Below, one piece after another: positions 12,611-24,330 of a stretch of DNA of 64,000 bases. Every line of letters begins with the position of its first letter. The first letter of the stretch is position 1. Source of the DNA: Macquaria australasica (lineage: Eukaryota > Chordata > Actinopteri > Centrarchiformes > Percichthyidae). The notes under the pieces were generated by a model. That model made no database searches. It was not told the DNA's origin and worked only from the letters and a program-made list of their open reading frames with translations. The stretch covers positions 269,001 through 333,000 of the forward strand of contig SEMN01000177.1 in assembly GCA_005408345.1 (NCBI GenBank), read 5' to 3'. The translations under genes were made by a program, and so were the position numbers.

Positions 12611-13209
12611 AGAGCCCACAGACTTCAGGTGGAGTTGGGAAAGTCACACGCGTTGCATCCACATCGGGGAAAAAAAACAACTGCAGCTCACAAACTGAAA
12701 TTTCAAGTCCAGCAAACAAAACTGAACATCCGGGAAACGCAGCCTGATCCGCAAAAGACGTGGAATGTCTCGTTTTCTTCTCTTCCGCCCTTCAAACCCG
12801 GCGGCGATGAAGGAGTACAAAGCGACATGATTGGTGGACGCAGCCAGTAGAGGAGAAATGTAAACCCCCTTTCGTTTCGTTGCAGCGGGGTTGAAAGCTG
12901 AACGCTCCCCGCTTGTGTGCGTTTTTGTTTTTTCTCCTTCCTCCTCCTCCTCCTCCAATGACGGCAGGAGCCAGCCGGGCGGTGCGGTGGGAAGACGAGA
13001 AGGATTCCCCACCGAGTCTGCGGTAAGGACGGCAACAGAACAACACCAACACCGGGGCAGCGCGCACCGGGCTCGCCAGGAAGGGAGGAGAAAATAAACC
13101 CCCCCACCCCCGCACACAATACACAATGGTGTTGCCTGGGGCTGCCGCGACAGCTCTCAGACAAACCCGGGACAGGCTCGCTCGTTCCGCTTGCTTGACA
13201 GCCGCGGGG

Positions 13210-13255
13210 CCAATGGAAATATGCACGGGGCCAGCTGCGCTAGGCTGCAGCCAAT
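13210..13255 (+). promoter_or_regulatory. Paired CCAAT boxes (NF-Y type)
   Basis: Two identical GCCAATGGAAA segments have their CCAAT cores at 13210 and 13251, 41 bp apart and in the same orientation. NF-Y sites commonly sit 50-100 bp upstream of TATA-less start sites, so transcription would be expected to begin near 13.3-13.35 kb. The function is inferred from motif and position only. Confidence 0.55.
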
Positions 13256-13353
13256 GGAAAAATCTGAAATGCTGAGCTGCTCCTGGATCCGGACGGTAAG
13301 GTTAGGCTGGCTGCAGCAGCCACACCGCCGCCGCTAAACTTCCACCAAATCAA

Positions 13354-13382
13354 AAAGAAAGAAAGAAAGAAAGAAAGAAAGA
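13354..13382 (+). repeat. (GAAA)n microsatellite in the promoter island
   Basis: About eight perfect GAAA/AAAG units just downstream of the inferred start region, within the presumed 5' UTR or its first intron. Open frames crossing it are artefacts. Confidence 0.85.
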
Positions 13383-13703
13383 AGCCGTTTGTGTCTTGGC
13401 TGCTGCAGTGGCCATTTTGGGTAAGAAGCGCCCTTTAACTTTTGGATGCGGCTCGTCTTTGTGTGTGTGTGTGGTGGCAAAACAGTGCAGGACTCCGGCA
13501 TCCAGACTGAATAAACTCCGTGGAGCTGGTAGCTTTATGTGGATTAAATAGATAGTTCCACTCCTCCTCCTCCTCCCTATCCCCTCCCCTCCCCATCTCC
13601 CTCTCCTCCCTCCCTCGCCTGCTAATTTTTTATGCATTTTTCTAAACTGTCATGGCGATTTTGTGTCCTTGGAAATAAAAAAGCGCCAGTAGTTTCCTCG
13701 GGC

Positions 13704-13726
13704 CGACCGACCGACCGACCGACCGG
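13704..13726 (+). repeat. (CCGA)n tetranucleotide repeat
   Basis: About five tandem CCGA units. A CpG-containing tandem repeat inside a CpG island is expected to be variable in length and potentially methylatable. Confidence 0.8.
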
Positions 13727-13947
13727 CGGGATGCCTCGCCGGTGAGAGCGTGTGTCCGGTGTCCGGAGCAGGTGAGCAGTCGGCCGGGGAGGGTTTTTTT
13801 CCCCCCCGAGAAGGAGCTTTAGAGGCTGTCCACACGTGTAAGGAGACGGCTGCCGTGATGTGTTCACAACAGCGATGCGGGGACAGCTAGCTCGGTAGCA
13901 GCGGGTGCTAACATGAAACGGGACACAGTGTCTCCTTGTCTCTGTAG

Positions 13948-13972
13948 GCAGGCAGGCAGGCAGGCAGGCAGG
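13948..13972 (+). repeat. (GGCA)n tetranucleotide repeat
   Basis: Six GGCA/GCAG units in tandem, in the downstream half of the CpG island. Confidence 0.8.
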
Positions 13973-15670
13973 CGTGGTGTGTGTTGTGTGTGTTTTTCAT
14001 CGCCGGGAACTTCTTTTTTCCTCCTCAGCTAGCTCTCCCAACTTGTGGCAATCCGCTGCCTCGCAACGTTAAAGCTAGCGGTGTGCGCTAGCCCGCTAGC
14101 CCGCTAGCCGCTGGAAACGTTGGTAGCTATAGCAGCCAGGTATGCGCGCGGCCGTGCACTGAGTCATGCCAGTGTTGTCCGCCTGTGCGCACACTTTCAC
14201 CTGGCCAGGTGCAACAGACGAAGGGTGTGCCAAGAGCTAACCCCAGTCATTGTGGTCTGACTTGATGGATAGCTGCATGGGTTGTGAATACAAAGGTTAA
14301 AGGTGGGAATAGGTGTGCCCGTTATATTCGGGCTATAGGGTCCAGACTTTGCTGCCAGCCTGGCTACAGGGTGTGTTGTCTCCAACTGTCAGGTCCTCCA
14401 CATGTTTTCCCTCAAATCAGAATCAGGTTTTCGCACACGCATCCTCTGTTTCTGGAATAACAGTCTGCGGTTGTAGATGGGAATGTAGTAATAATAATAG
14501 CTTGCATTTATATAGCGTCTTTCAGGAGACACAAGGGGGGCAGACCAAATAAAAGAGGTGAAAACATAAAATGAAGGTAGCAATGATTGCCAGGGATGAC
14601 GGAGTTAACTAAGTCCATAGGCACTGGCGAAGAGATGTAATTAAGTTCCTCTCATTTGGCGAGTCTGGAAGCGGTGCTTTTTGGTTTGCGGTGAGCTGAA
14701 AGGTCGCTGGTTCAATTCTCAAGACTACCTGGGTGGTTTCAGGATGGCACTGTTGAAGTGGTTCAACACCTGCCAGGATGGAGCGCCCACCTTGTGTTGC
14801 TGTGCCTTTCCTCCCACAGCAATAAGACTTGCAGCCTTGACTATTTGAAGACTCTCTAATCTGAGTGTGTCTGTCTGCCTACTTGTTCGCCCAATGTGCT
14901 TCACGTCTTTACTGCCTGCTTGCAGAACTGCTGCTGCACTTTGACTCCATCATCAAAAGAAGTTGCTTGGGCGAGAGAAAAAACACACGCACACAAAAAA
15001 ACAATTTTTGCTCCCTTCTCAGTTGTTGAGACAGCTGACGGTTGAAGCAGGAGTAGAGGCGGCAGTGTACATTAGCACAAGTTAGTTCTACTTTATCACG
15101 TTAATTAAAAAAATAATTAAAAGAGTCATCTGCCGTATTATGCTCATGCTGATGCAGGAGGAATACATGAGGGCAGATGTGAAACAGAGCTAAATACCAG
15201 TTAGCGTTGGCACTGAACATGTGACCTTTCTGTGACAGCACAACTTTACTCTGCTGATAATTTATTAGGCAATAATAAGTGCGTTCTCAGTAGTAATATT
15301 TTCATTACAACTGAGGTCATTTTTGTTTAAATTTGCCAATTAATGTTGAAGTTCAAAGCCAACTTTCTGTGCATTTCTAAAAACTTCTTGCAGTGAGGGA
15401 TAAATGTTATTTTACAAACACTTTAACTTTTTGTTTTAACTTGGCAGTGTGACACTTTACACCTTTACAGGGGAAGCTTTCTAGGACCCACCTGTTGTGG
15501 AGAAATGCAAGAGCAAAGATGTTTGAGCATATTCTGCCAAAACACACGTTACGTTTTTTTGCATTTGAATTGAAGTGACGTGTGCTCATCTCCTTCAGTG
15601 ATTGCAAACACCTGGAATCAGTGTAGTGTTTAATAATAAATCAGGACTCAGAAGCAGTGCCATCTACTCT

Positions 15671-16103
15671 CCCTGGCCACTGTATTAGGTACATCTGTAC
15701 ATTTTAGTGCAGTCCATTACAACAGATCGACCACAAATCATACATTTAGGCAGATTCTAATGTTCAGTTTTTGTTGACACTGTCGGAAAGGTTTTACTTC
15801 AACTATATTAGTGGGGTGGTACTGTAGTTAGTGGTGGTGTTGTACTGGACTGTGTTATATTGAAATGAGTTTCTAATATTCTGGCCCCTCATGTTTTTAA
15901 ATGGGGTGGGCAAAACATTACCTCTCAATGCAGCCCAGTTCAACAACACTGCAAACTACAACCTCAGTAATAAACACGTAGTTAAATGAATACCTCTCTG
16001 ATGTTATCAATCAAAACTGAACATTAATATCTTTTGTAAAGGTAGAATTTATGGTTGAGCTGTTCTGGATTGCATTAGATTTTACAGGTAAGTGGCCACT
16101 GAG
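15671..16103. mobile_element. MITE family A, copy 1 (TIR CACTCAGTGGCCACT)
   Basis: The left end reads CCTGGCCACTGTATTAGGTA and the right end TTTTACAGGTAAGTGGCCACTGAGTG. The second is the reverse complement of the family terminus CACTCAGTGGCCACTT…AGGTACACC. The interior has no open frame. Another copy lies at 45671-45984, and partial copies at 25571-25724 and about 51899-51970. All share internal phrases such as 'ttagtggtggtgttgta' or 'ctgagctattgtattag'. Confidence 0.65.
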
Positions 16104-16204
16104 TGTGTGTCTGCACCAAGCATTACAGGTACATTTTAGTTAATAAATCACTGGTTAAAATTATACAGGTGAGTACTGAAGTGAGATGAAAACTACCCGT
16201 TTCT

Positions 16205-16243
16205 ATATATATATATATATATATAATATATATATATATATAT
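16205..16243 (+). repeat. (AT)n microsatellite
   Basis: A near-perfect TA dinucleotide run with one central phase shift, making it self-complementary over about 38 bp. Confidence 0.9.
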
Positions 16244-16917
16244 GGCTGAACAATAATTGTTTAGCACACACTGCAAATGATGCAATGGGATAAAGCCCAT
16301 CCACCATATACTGGTTCACTATATAGACTATTTTACCGCTTTCAAGAAAAGGATAACTAGCAGAGTTTGCTTTTTCATAGGCACGCTCTGCCTGCACGAC
16401 TAATCACAATCGTTCTTAGGGCAGACTTAGTTATTTTTGATATGTAAGAAGAAAATAAAGACACTGCAGCTGTGCCTCCACTCCGTACTACATACTAACT
16501 GACGTCAGTTGGATGTCAATCAAACTGCAACTTAAGAAAGCCACTGCCATTTAAACTTTCAAAGAGACAGCAACCCCCCCCCCCCCAAAAAAAAAAACGT
16601 AAGTTATTTTTGGGTTTCTGAGGAGTTCTTTGAGTTGTTTCTCTACCATCCACAGGTGGTTTTAATCTCTTGCAGCTGTGATTAGCTCCTTCATTTCCTT
16701 TGCGCATTGCATTATGGGAGAACAGTGTACATCAACAACACACTCAACAATCAAGGTTTGTTTTTTGTATGCATATTGACTGTTTTGAGTATTTTTGTCT
16801 TTTTTCAGTGTATATACTGAAAACCTGCTTAGAGTTGGTGTGTAGTGTGGATTTGGGACACAGCTTTATTTAACATGAGAATCGGTGAATAAGCCAAAAA
16901 GATTTGTTGGTGGAAAT

Positions 16918-17272
16918 CAGACTGTATATAAAGATGGACGACGCGGATGGATGAAGCCAAAATATCCCAGAATACGGGAGCTGTCGTCTTGCGCTGGTGA
17001 CGTCATTTGGAGCCAGAGTCTGTGCAGTAGTGATCACAGTCCCGCCCACACACCCGCCTGATCCAATCACGAGCACACCACAAGATGTCAATCATGACGT
17101 CACACCCCCTTTTTATAGCAACAAATAACAAATTAAAACCAAACTTAAAAGAAAAATGAACACTTGAACAAACATCAGCTGATAAGAACTACCTAAAATG
17201 ACAGAAACCATCTTTGGGAAGTTTTTATTTGACGTTTACTTTGACTTTTCAGTTTGGCCCCATGTCCCATTC
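16918..17272 (+). mobile_element. MITE family B, copy 1, 3'-truncated
   Basis: Begins with AGACTGTATATAAAGATGG and is similar along about 350 bp to the complete copy at 32196-32668, through 'gaagccaaaatatccc', 'tcatttggagccagagtctg' and 'cctaaaatgacagaaacc' type phrases. It stops after CATGTCCCAT and lacks the terminal inverted repeat of the complete copy. It contains two perfect TGACGTCA motifs (16998-17005 and 17095-17102). It encodes nothing. Confidence 0.75.
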
Positions 17273-18060
17273 TGAAGAACTTTTGCTTTATAAAAAGAGG
17301 ATGTGGAGCAAATGCAGGTTCTTTGTTGGCACATCACAAGACAACATGGTGACTCATTTATTTATCACTTTCTCTGTAACTTCCCACCTTTGTAGTACTT
17401 TATAGTTCTGCATGAGGGATCTAGTGGGTCTCAAAAAGATGATCCAAACCAATAAGTAGAGGTGTATGACACCGTCAGACACCTTGGTTTTTCAGGTTGC
17501 CATCCCAGATCTTCATAAATCTAAGGCAAGCACCTGTACTGATGGTTTATTATTGAATCAAAGTGTTAAGTTAAATCAACCAGAAAAATTGAACAACTGC
17601 TCTAGTTTGTCTAAAATCACTGTAATCATTGCTTGAGTGATAGTCTTTCCAAACAACGCTAAAATATTAGATAATAATAATCTTTATTTATATGGCACTT
17701 CAGAAGTATGTTAACAAAGTGCTTTATAGACATAAGAATAGGTGTCTGTTTCTGGTGAAGTTATGCAAACTCAAAAAATATCCCAATTTATAGTGCTAAG
17801 GATTTTTCCCCTCAGTTTTTTAGGCCCCTGGTGCTCCTCATGCACTCCCTTGTCTGCACCGTCCTTTCATTACAGGGTCAGTGTTCAGCTGCAGGTGTTG
17901 CCTGTGAAAAATTGAAACTTTAATGCCTAAAGTGACACAAAGTTCACACGGCATGCTTCACCCAGCCAGCCTGTGGTGTTTTATGTGTCCCAGCAAAAGA
18001 AGGGATGAAAAAGGAGAACTTTCTCCTGGAGTTCACACACTCGCTGCTGTTAAGAAGATG

Positions 18061-18438
18061 GTTTGTGTTGGGGCTGAACAATTAATCAAAATATTGAAAT
18101 CGCAATATGGCCAAGTGTGATATCCAAATCGCACGAGCTGCAATTGTTTCATAAAGGTAAAATGTGTCACAACATGCTTTTTTTTATTTTATTTTATAAA
18201 TGTAGCATTGTGGTGCTACAGAGACGCCCCAGCCTACATATCATATTCTCCAGACGTAAGGGAACATGCTTGTTTGGTACAGAACCCAGCAGAAATAACA
18301 TCGTCATCTTAATATATTTTTCAGTGAAAATAAAATGCAAAAATCATCATTCCCACTAAAATTGTGACTCATATTGCAATATATGTCAAAATAATTGCAA
18401 TATGATTATTTTGCATATCGTTCAGCCCTAGTTTGTGT
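18061..18438 (+). mobile_element. hAT-type non-autonomous element with 8-bp TSD
   Basis: The element (18069-18430, 362 bp) starts TGGGGCTGAAC and ends GTTCAGCCCTA. It is flanked by exact 8-bp direct repeats GTTTGTGT at 18061-18068 and 18431-18438. An 8-bp target duplication with TAGGGCTG-like ends is characteristic of hAT transposons. No transposase is present. An internal CATATTGCAATAT-like palindromic zone adjoins the right end. Confidence 0.85.
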
Positions 18439-18959
18439 GTTTTTTTTTTTTTTTTTAATCTGTAATTTGTCACTTCTGTTGGTGGAGACTGATGAAATTT
18501 GTTTTTAAGCAGACCAGGTGAATCTCAGTTTAGTGTCTCAATTAGTTGTTATGGAAAACTCTCCTCTTCTTTTCTCTGCTTGCTTTGTGTTTTAGGCTGG
18601 GAAGGTAGCTGCACATTTACATTAAACTATAAGTCTAGCACAGGTACGGCAGCTAACATTATGGTTATATCACAGTGAAATCTGTACTTATCTCCCAAAA
18701 ATGTCCCGAATATCTCCTTCTAAAAGCTGTTGAATACTCGTGGAGGTTGGATCTTGACTGAATCTCGTCTCGTGTCTTTGGTTGGACTTCATCCTGATGA
18801 CTGAACTAAATAAGACAAGTCAGTTTAATTGTTAGGTGTATTATATATACTTGATGATAATCTTAAGTCATACACAACAAATGAAAGACCTCAATAGACC
18901 ATTGGCTACGTACCGAGAGCTTTTTACATTTTGAGGGCACCTGTTAGCCTCCATACTCA

Positions 18960-18965
18960 TTATTA

Positions 18966-18996
<31 letters not shown>

Positions 18997-18997
18997 C
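18960..18997 (+). repeat. (ATT)n microsatellite
   Basis: About twelve TTA/ATT units with one interruption. There is no associated gene. Confidence 0.9.
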
Positions 18998-20165
18998 ATC
19001 ATCAACCAGTCGACCCCAAAAACCTATAAAGGGAAGTAGAGCTGAAATGATTAGTTGAAAGCAGTTGTGATGATGGCTTTTCTGTTTTTTAAATCCTTAC
19101 AATATCTCTGTTTTGGACTGGTGGTCAGACATAACAGGCAATTTGAAGACATCACCTTGGGGACAGTGAGATTGTGATTTATGTATTTTTACTGTATCAA
19201 TTAATTTAAAAAACAAACCTAAAAACAAACAAACAAACAGGTGAATTGCTAATAAAATATGAATTAATTTACCCCTAAAGGGAACTTAAGGTGGGGTGGA
19301 GGTTAGAAGATGGTGTTGTGGTGCAAACTGGCCTTTTTTGTGTGCAAAGGGATGTCTAACTTGGGAGCACTGTAGACAAACATTTTAAAATGTGCACATT
19401 ACCTGTACGTAAGTCTTTCTTCGAAAATGTGGTAACTTCTGCTACGGTTTCAGAAGCTGGAGGTTTCAGTTGTGACCTAAAATGCAGCTCACAATAGTCT
19501 AAATATGTCAATGTCACAGTAGCAGCGGACTAGGTCAGCTGGATGCTTGGCATGAGGGGAAAAAGGAAAAACGTGTCATGAGGAGACGCTGCAGATGCTG
19601 AGATTTGGAGGTGATTAGTGATCTGTCTAATTGATATGAGAAAGCCGAGTCTCACGCCAGGCTGCCACTGACAACGCTAGAGTCCGCTCCTTTGTTTGTT
19701 CCCTCGCGGGAGCATCGTACAGCTGAAGCAGGGACGGAGCGAGGAGGAGCTGTGTTACATTTTAAAGATGCGCTCCCCTCTTTGTGCATGCAAACACGCG
19801 CATGTTTTGGGGAAAACAGGGCTGGGTTTGGTTCCGATTTTAGCACAGCTGGCCGCTCCCCCCCCCCCATCCCTCAAGTGAGTCGTCTCCTGCTCCTCAG
19901 ACGCAGAAACCGTTGGGCTCTTCTGCTCTTTTGTGCAAGGGCAAGTGTGTGAGCGAAGGGAATAAGGTCATTGAAAAGAGAACGGGCCTCTCCACTGAGA
20001 CGGCCAACAAGGGTTTCTGTCTGTGGCTGCTGAGTAAAGTCTGCTGTGGCACTGCTGTTTATTCTAGAAATGATTTCACTGGTAATACTGAAACTGCAAA
20101 TAGGATATTTGCAGTGTGAAAATAACAAAAAAGGACAATTGTTTTTAATCTAAAATAGAGCTGCT

Positions 20166-20398
20166 CCTTAAAGTTATTATCATTTTTGATTAATCTAATG
20201 AGTGTATTCTTGATTGAGTTTGGCAGATAAAATATCAGAAAATAGTGAAAAATGTCCGTCACAATTTCTAAGAGCCCAAGGAAAAAACCTTCATATTTGA
20301 GAAGCTGGATCCAGTCAATATTTGGCATTTTTGCTTGAACAATGAAAATAAAATTGAGCAACTAATCACTTAATTGACTTATCATTTCAGCTCTGATA
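20166..20398 (-). repeat. Repeat family C ('ATTAATCGATTA'), one copy
   Basis: Carries the family phrases 'tcagaaaatagtgaaaaatg', 'cacaatttctaagagccca', 'tttgagaagctggatcc' and 'tttggcatttttgcttgaa', ending in AT-rich sequence and 'catttcagctct'. Other copies or fragments lie at about 19040-19210, 25829-25890, 26695-26880, 38144-38395, 39347-39490, 47064-47322, 58004-58332 and 61401-61722, in both orientations. It is a very common dispersed repeat in spiny-rayed fish. Its transposition class is unclear to me. Confidence 0.65.
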
Positions 20399-20445
20399 TT
20401 AAAGTGTAACATGGTTTCAACCATTATCGGAAAACTTCATAATAG

Positions 20446-21040
20446 AGAGCTGCAGGGATGACGTATTTTTGTAGTCCAACCCAGAAGTTAGCATCGCTCT
20501 GGTTCCCTCGACAAAAAGCCAACAGGATTTTTCCATTGAATTTTGGATTACTGCAGAAAATTAGCTCTGTGGCAAACAAAAGTTTATTATACTTACACGT
20601 TTTGTTCAGCAAGATAATCTTCACAGCGTAAATGCTATCGCCAGTAATAAAGAGCTAACGTTTGTAATTTGATTTTGCGAGCTTACCTCTTCTACAAAAA
20701 CCTTTGGGAAAGTTTGAGTTAGAATAGTTTAAAAGAGTGCAAGTATAAACTCAACGACGCTGTAAAGGCGGATGAGTGAGTTTCTGTGTTCGGCGTGATG
20801 ACGTTTAATGTCCCCGACAACCTCTGTAGTCTCATTTAGACACTTGTTAGCAACCGACTTTTTTAAGACACGGAAAAGCTTCAGAATTCACGATTTCAAA
20901 ATTTACTGATGTACTTTATGTCGCAGTGAAAATCTCTCAAGCTTGTGTTGACCACAGACCTTATTTCAGGCATCAAACCAAAAACCCATTCACGAAACCC
21001 ACTGACTTCCAGACGAGGAAACCAGAAGTGCAAACATGCT
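20446..21040 (+). repeat. Possible dispersed repeat 'gagctgcagggatgacg'
   Basis: The opening phrase 'gagctgcagggatgacgtatttttgtag' followed by 'cagaagttagcatcgctctgg', through to 'tccagacgaggaaaccagaag', resembles a dispersed fish repeat I have seen before. No terminal inverted repeat or coding remnant is visible, and the limits are approximate. Confidence 0.35.
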
Positions 21041-21847
21041 AACTCATTTCAGGGTTTTCCTGCAGCACTCAAGAACTTCAGTGACTAGTTTTGTATGGGT
21101 GTGTGGCTGGTGAGTTTTCCTGTTCCTCAGCCACTGTAGGAATTAGTTTGGTTTTCACGTGACCTTGTACATATGCTGTGTGTGTGTGTTGGTTTATGAG
21201 TGTAGTGTGTGCGAGTTCTGCCACATGAGGCTGCAAAATAATTGAGCAGCAGACGGTTGTTTCATTTCTGAAAACTGCATGCTCTTCTTGCATCAATATT
21301 CATGGGTGACAGGTGTGTGGGGATAAAACAACTTGGCACAAAGCCGCCACACACTGTCTTTCTCACTTAGCTTTAACTGCTGTCATTTTTTGGGGGGGGG
21401 TTCAAAGAGAACAGGAAGTCCTCACCTCCTTTACCTCGCCATTTCCCCTTTCTTTCCCTACACTTCTTCCACAGGCTCTCACTGTCGGTTATTTGTAGTG
21501 TTGGTGAGGAAGTTTGTTCCGCTGTATCACCTGTAGTAACACACTGACTGAAGGGCTTAAATTCTAATGTACTGTATTTTATCTTTCAGAAGATATAAAG
21601 CTCTGGTTGGACTTGATGTGATGCCAGTGTGTGCAGTGGGAAAGGGGGAGGGTTTGGTCTGTATGGTGGGGGTGCAGTGGGTGGGGTCTGAATCTACCAT
21701 CTCTTTGTCATTTTTAAAGGTCATTTTTATGGCATTTAAACTATGCTAGATCGAGGTGGTGACATGCAGCTAAGTAAGGCTGCACAGTTGAATCCTAAAC
21801 CCAAATTTTATTTTCTACAATTGAAACTGATCCAAATTGAAGATTAA

Positions 21848-22045
21848 AGGGGCAGCTGTGGCTCAGGACGTAGAGCGGGCAGTCCATTAACCCCAGGGTT
21901 GGCAGTTCAATCCCCGGCTCCTCCTGTCCACATGTAGAAGTGTCCTTGGGCGAGACACTGAACCCTGACTTGCTCCCAATGGAGGCCAGCACCTTGCATG
22001 TCAGCTCTGTCGCCATCGGTGTGTGAATGAGTGAATGAGACCAAT
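21848..22045 (+). mobile_element. tRNA-derived SINE
   Basis: The 5' part has an RNA polymerase III A-box-like segment (GTGGCTCAGGACGTAGAG) and a B-box-like segment (GGCAGTTCAATCCCC), spaced as in a tRNA head. A body follows with 'tgtccttgggcgagacactgaaccc' and 'gtgtgaatgagtgaatgag'. This matches a common tRNA-derived SINE of fish. It is not a functional tRNA gene: no cloverleaf can be completed and it continues into the SINE body. A minus-strand copy lacking the A-box end lies at 46702-46872. Confidence 0.75.
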
Positions 22046-24330
22046 CTGTAAAGCTGAAAAATGGTATTTTGGTTAATGACACTATTATATACAGAAACTA
22101 TTGCATTCAATGAGATGAACATGAATCTAACTTTATACAATGTGATAAGTGATTTTGAATGCTTAAATAAATAAGTACAGCATATCAATATTAGGAAAAT
22201 TCTGTTATTAATTAGTGTGGTAAACAATAATATAATGCAGGGTTTGAGCCAGAACGTGCCACTGTGCACATGCTTGAAACATAAAATAAAATAAATAAAA
22301 TCAAGGGCAGCATCAATGCTGTTAGCAGGCTACTCATTTTAACATTTTATAAGCTGTATCAGCAATTTCTTTTTGTGAGTTGGCCAAAACTACAAAATGA
22401 AAATGTTGGCTGTTAGCTAGTCGCAAACCTCTGTCTGTATACTTGGCCAAAAAAGGTTTGTTTGAGAAGAAATGCCAATTACCGTTTTGATATTGAAAGT
22501 TATTTATAGGTGGCACAGCTCTGGTGAAACAAGCGGGTGTACTTTTTTGATCACCCTATTTTTCTTCTGTATGATTTTATAATTTTCTAAAAATTCTCAC
22601 TTGTTTAGTGTAATTAAGAGGACAATGAGTTATGTCTTAAATGATATGTCCAGCATCAAACCTCGTATCATTTTAATATTAGTTTGTAGCACTCAACGGG
22701 TGTACAGTTTTCACAATATTGTTTATTGACCCCCTAGAAAAGGTCTGTTTGACCCCATTCCAGATAATCCTGGCTCAAACACTGTAATATAATATAGATT
22801 ATTGTGTGCCCCCCATCTTGTCAAATCACACCTGCTGCCCATTCCATTTACAGAAACAGTGAGAATCTTTCACACCTAAAAATGACTTGAGGCCACGTGT
22901 GCAGGACACAACAACGCTCTAGACAGACTTAATAAAATGCAGTTGCACACACTGTCTGTACTTGCCCCTGAAGCAGTTTATTTGCTAAATATTACTTACT
23001 TGATGTTCTCATATTGGAAGTATTAACTCTATTAGCTTTCCTAAAATAAAATGCTTGACAGTGAAGTCAAACAAAAGACATGGAAGCGAGGTTATAGTTT
23101 CACAGCAAAGGCTAGACCGTAGACTGTCGGTATGAGGAAAGGACAAGGGATAAACCTGTGTCAACAAGCTAATATAACATTAATATAGAGATGGAGCAGT
23201 GGTGCAAGAAAGACGGAAGGAAAATGTGTTTGCCTTTGGAGCACACAGATAATATAAAATAGATTTGTGGTTGAGTATCATTTTGTTTTTTAAGATATTG
23301 TTCATGTACACAAACAGATTGCTTGATTGACAAATTGCACAAAGTAATTTAGTGTCTCTATGGCAACAGGAGATGAAGTGACGGGGGTATGATGCTGTAT
23401 TGTCCTGTTTTCATTCTGGTTCACTCTCCCTTTGTGTTCAGTTTCACTCCATGCCCTCCACATGACGCATCCTCCCACATGACAGACATAACGCATCACA
23501 CAGGCCCCGCCTCTCGGAGTAGAGCTCAGACAGCGTACACGCTCCAGTGTTGGTGCCGGCGGGCCTCAGGCTGTGGAGTGTCACACATACCCCCAAAGCA
23601 TTTAACTGATCAGACTTATTCGCTTATTTTAGTCACCATATGTGCATTTGTTGCTGCGGTGTTTCTGCACTGCGTTTCCCAGAGAGTACCTGGCAGTCTG
23701 TCGGTATGGGTGGTAATCTGATGGCTTTACTTTTGATCCCCTGTTGACGAAGGTTGAATTTGTGCTGCTCTTGTCAATAACGGCTTTCCCACTTTCAAGT
23801 ATTTGTGCTTCTGTGTGTTCCTGACAGGTGTGCATAAGAACATTATTTGGCACAATCATCACAGACGGACAATCATCACTTTATTGACAGAATAGTCACT
23901 GTTTGGTGTGAGGATTCATTTCGCACTTTTAAAGATGCCAGTTATGAGTCTGGTTTAAACTTCTGTGCAGATGCTGCATTTATCCTTAATGGTACAGTGA
24001 GACAGGTGGTGGGAGTGCCTGACTGTGTGTGCTGCTGCAGACTAGCATACCCCAGATGCCATTTTATCATCCATGTGTTATGTAGCGAAAGGGTGATTCT
24101 GCTGAATGTCATGTACGGAGTGTACAAAATATGAAGAGCACCTGTTCTTTCTAAGAAGCAGCGTGAAGCTGATGACCTGCTATTGATGTCACCTGTTGTA
24201 AATCTGCTTCAGCTTTCTGAGGGAGATTTGTTGAAGGGGATGAGAAAGTTAAAAGAAATCAATGAATGATGGAGCGAGTGGGCAACAGTGACGTAGAAAA
24301 AGGCATTACTTACATCGATTGTGTTTTAAG
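22046..24330. other. Intronic stretch without recognised features
   Basis: AT-rich, non-coding. A region near 23.4-23.7 kb is relatively GC-rich and contains a 110-codon frame, but with no splice sites or protein-like pattern I do not call it. Confidence 0.5.

Larger units (their letters stand above)
13320..13771 (+). other. Probable non-coding first exon (end uncertain)
   Basis: The interval runs from the inferred start region to a strong donor, GGAGCAG|GTGAGC, after 13771. An earlier good donor (CATTTTGG|GTAAGA, exon end 13420) is an equally valid alternative. No frame across the interval joins convincingly to the coding exon at 33288, whose own ATG has a good context, so this exon is taken as 5' UTR. 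Confidence 0.4.
12620..14170 (+). promoter_or_regulatory. CpG-island promoter of the + strand gene
   Basis: CpG density and GC content rise sharply against the AT-rich surroundings, from about 12.62 kb to 14.17 kb. There is no convincing TATA box. Two CCAAT boxes, several good splice donors (GTAAGG after 13021 and 13294, GTAAGA at 13421, GTGAGC at 13772) and a GGCCATTTTGG YY1-like site (about 13410) fit a dispersed, TATA-less vertebrate promoter followed by a non-coding first exon. The island also holds (GAAA)n, (CGAC)n, (GGCA)n and GCTAGCCC repeats. Whether it also fires leftward is open. I see no minus-strand coding exon in the first 12.6 kb. Confidence 0.75.

Noticed and set aside
12644..13226. 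Three overlapping minus frames of 144-160 codons in the CpG island
   Set aside because: High GC lowers stop frequency. The three frames overlap, include microsatellite-coded residues and show no domain. A bidirectional promoter cannot be excluded, but no minus exon was found.
13350..13867. Frames through the promoter region on the minus strand (95 and 81 codons)
   Set aside because: They translate (GAAA)n, CT-rich and (CCGA)n repeats; not protein-like.
21848..21920. Possible tRNA gene
   Set aside because: A- and B-box-like segments are present, but they continue into a SINE body and a complete cloverleaf cannot be drawn.
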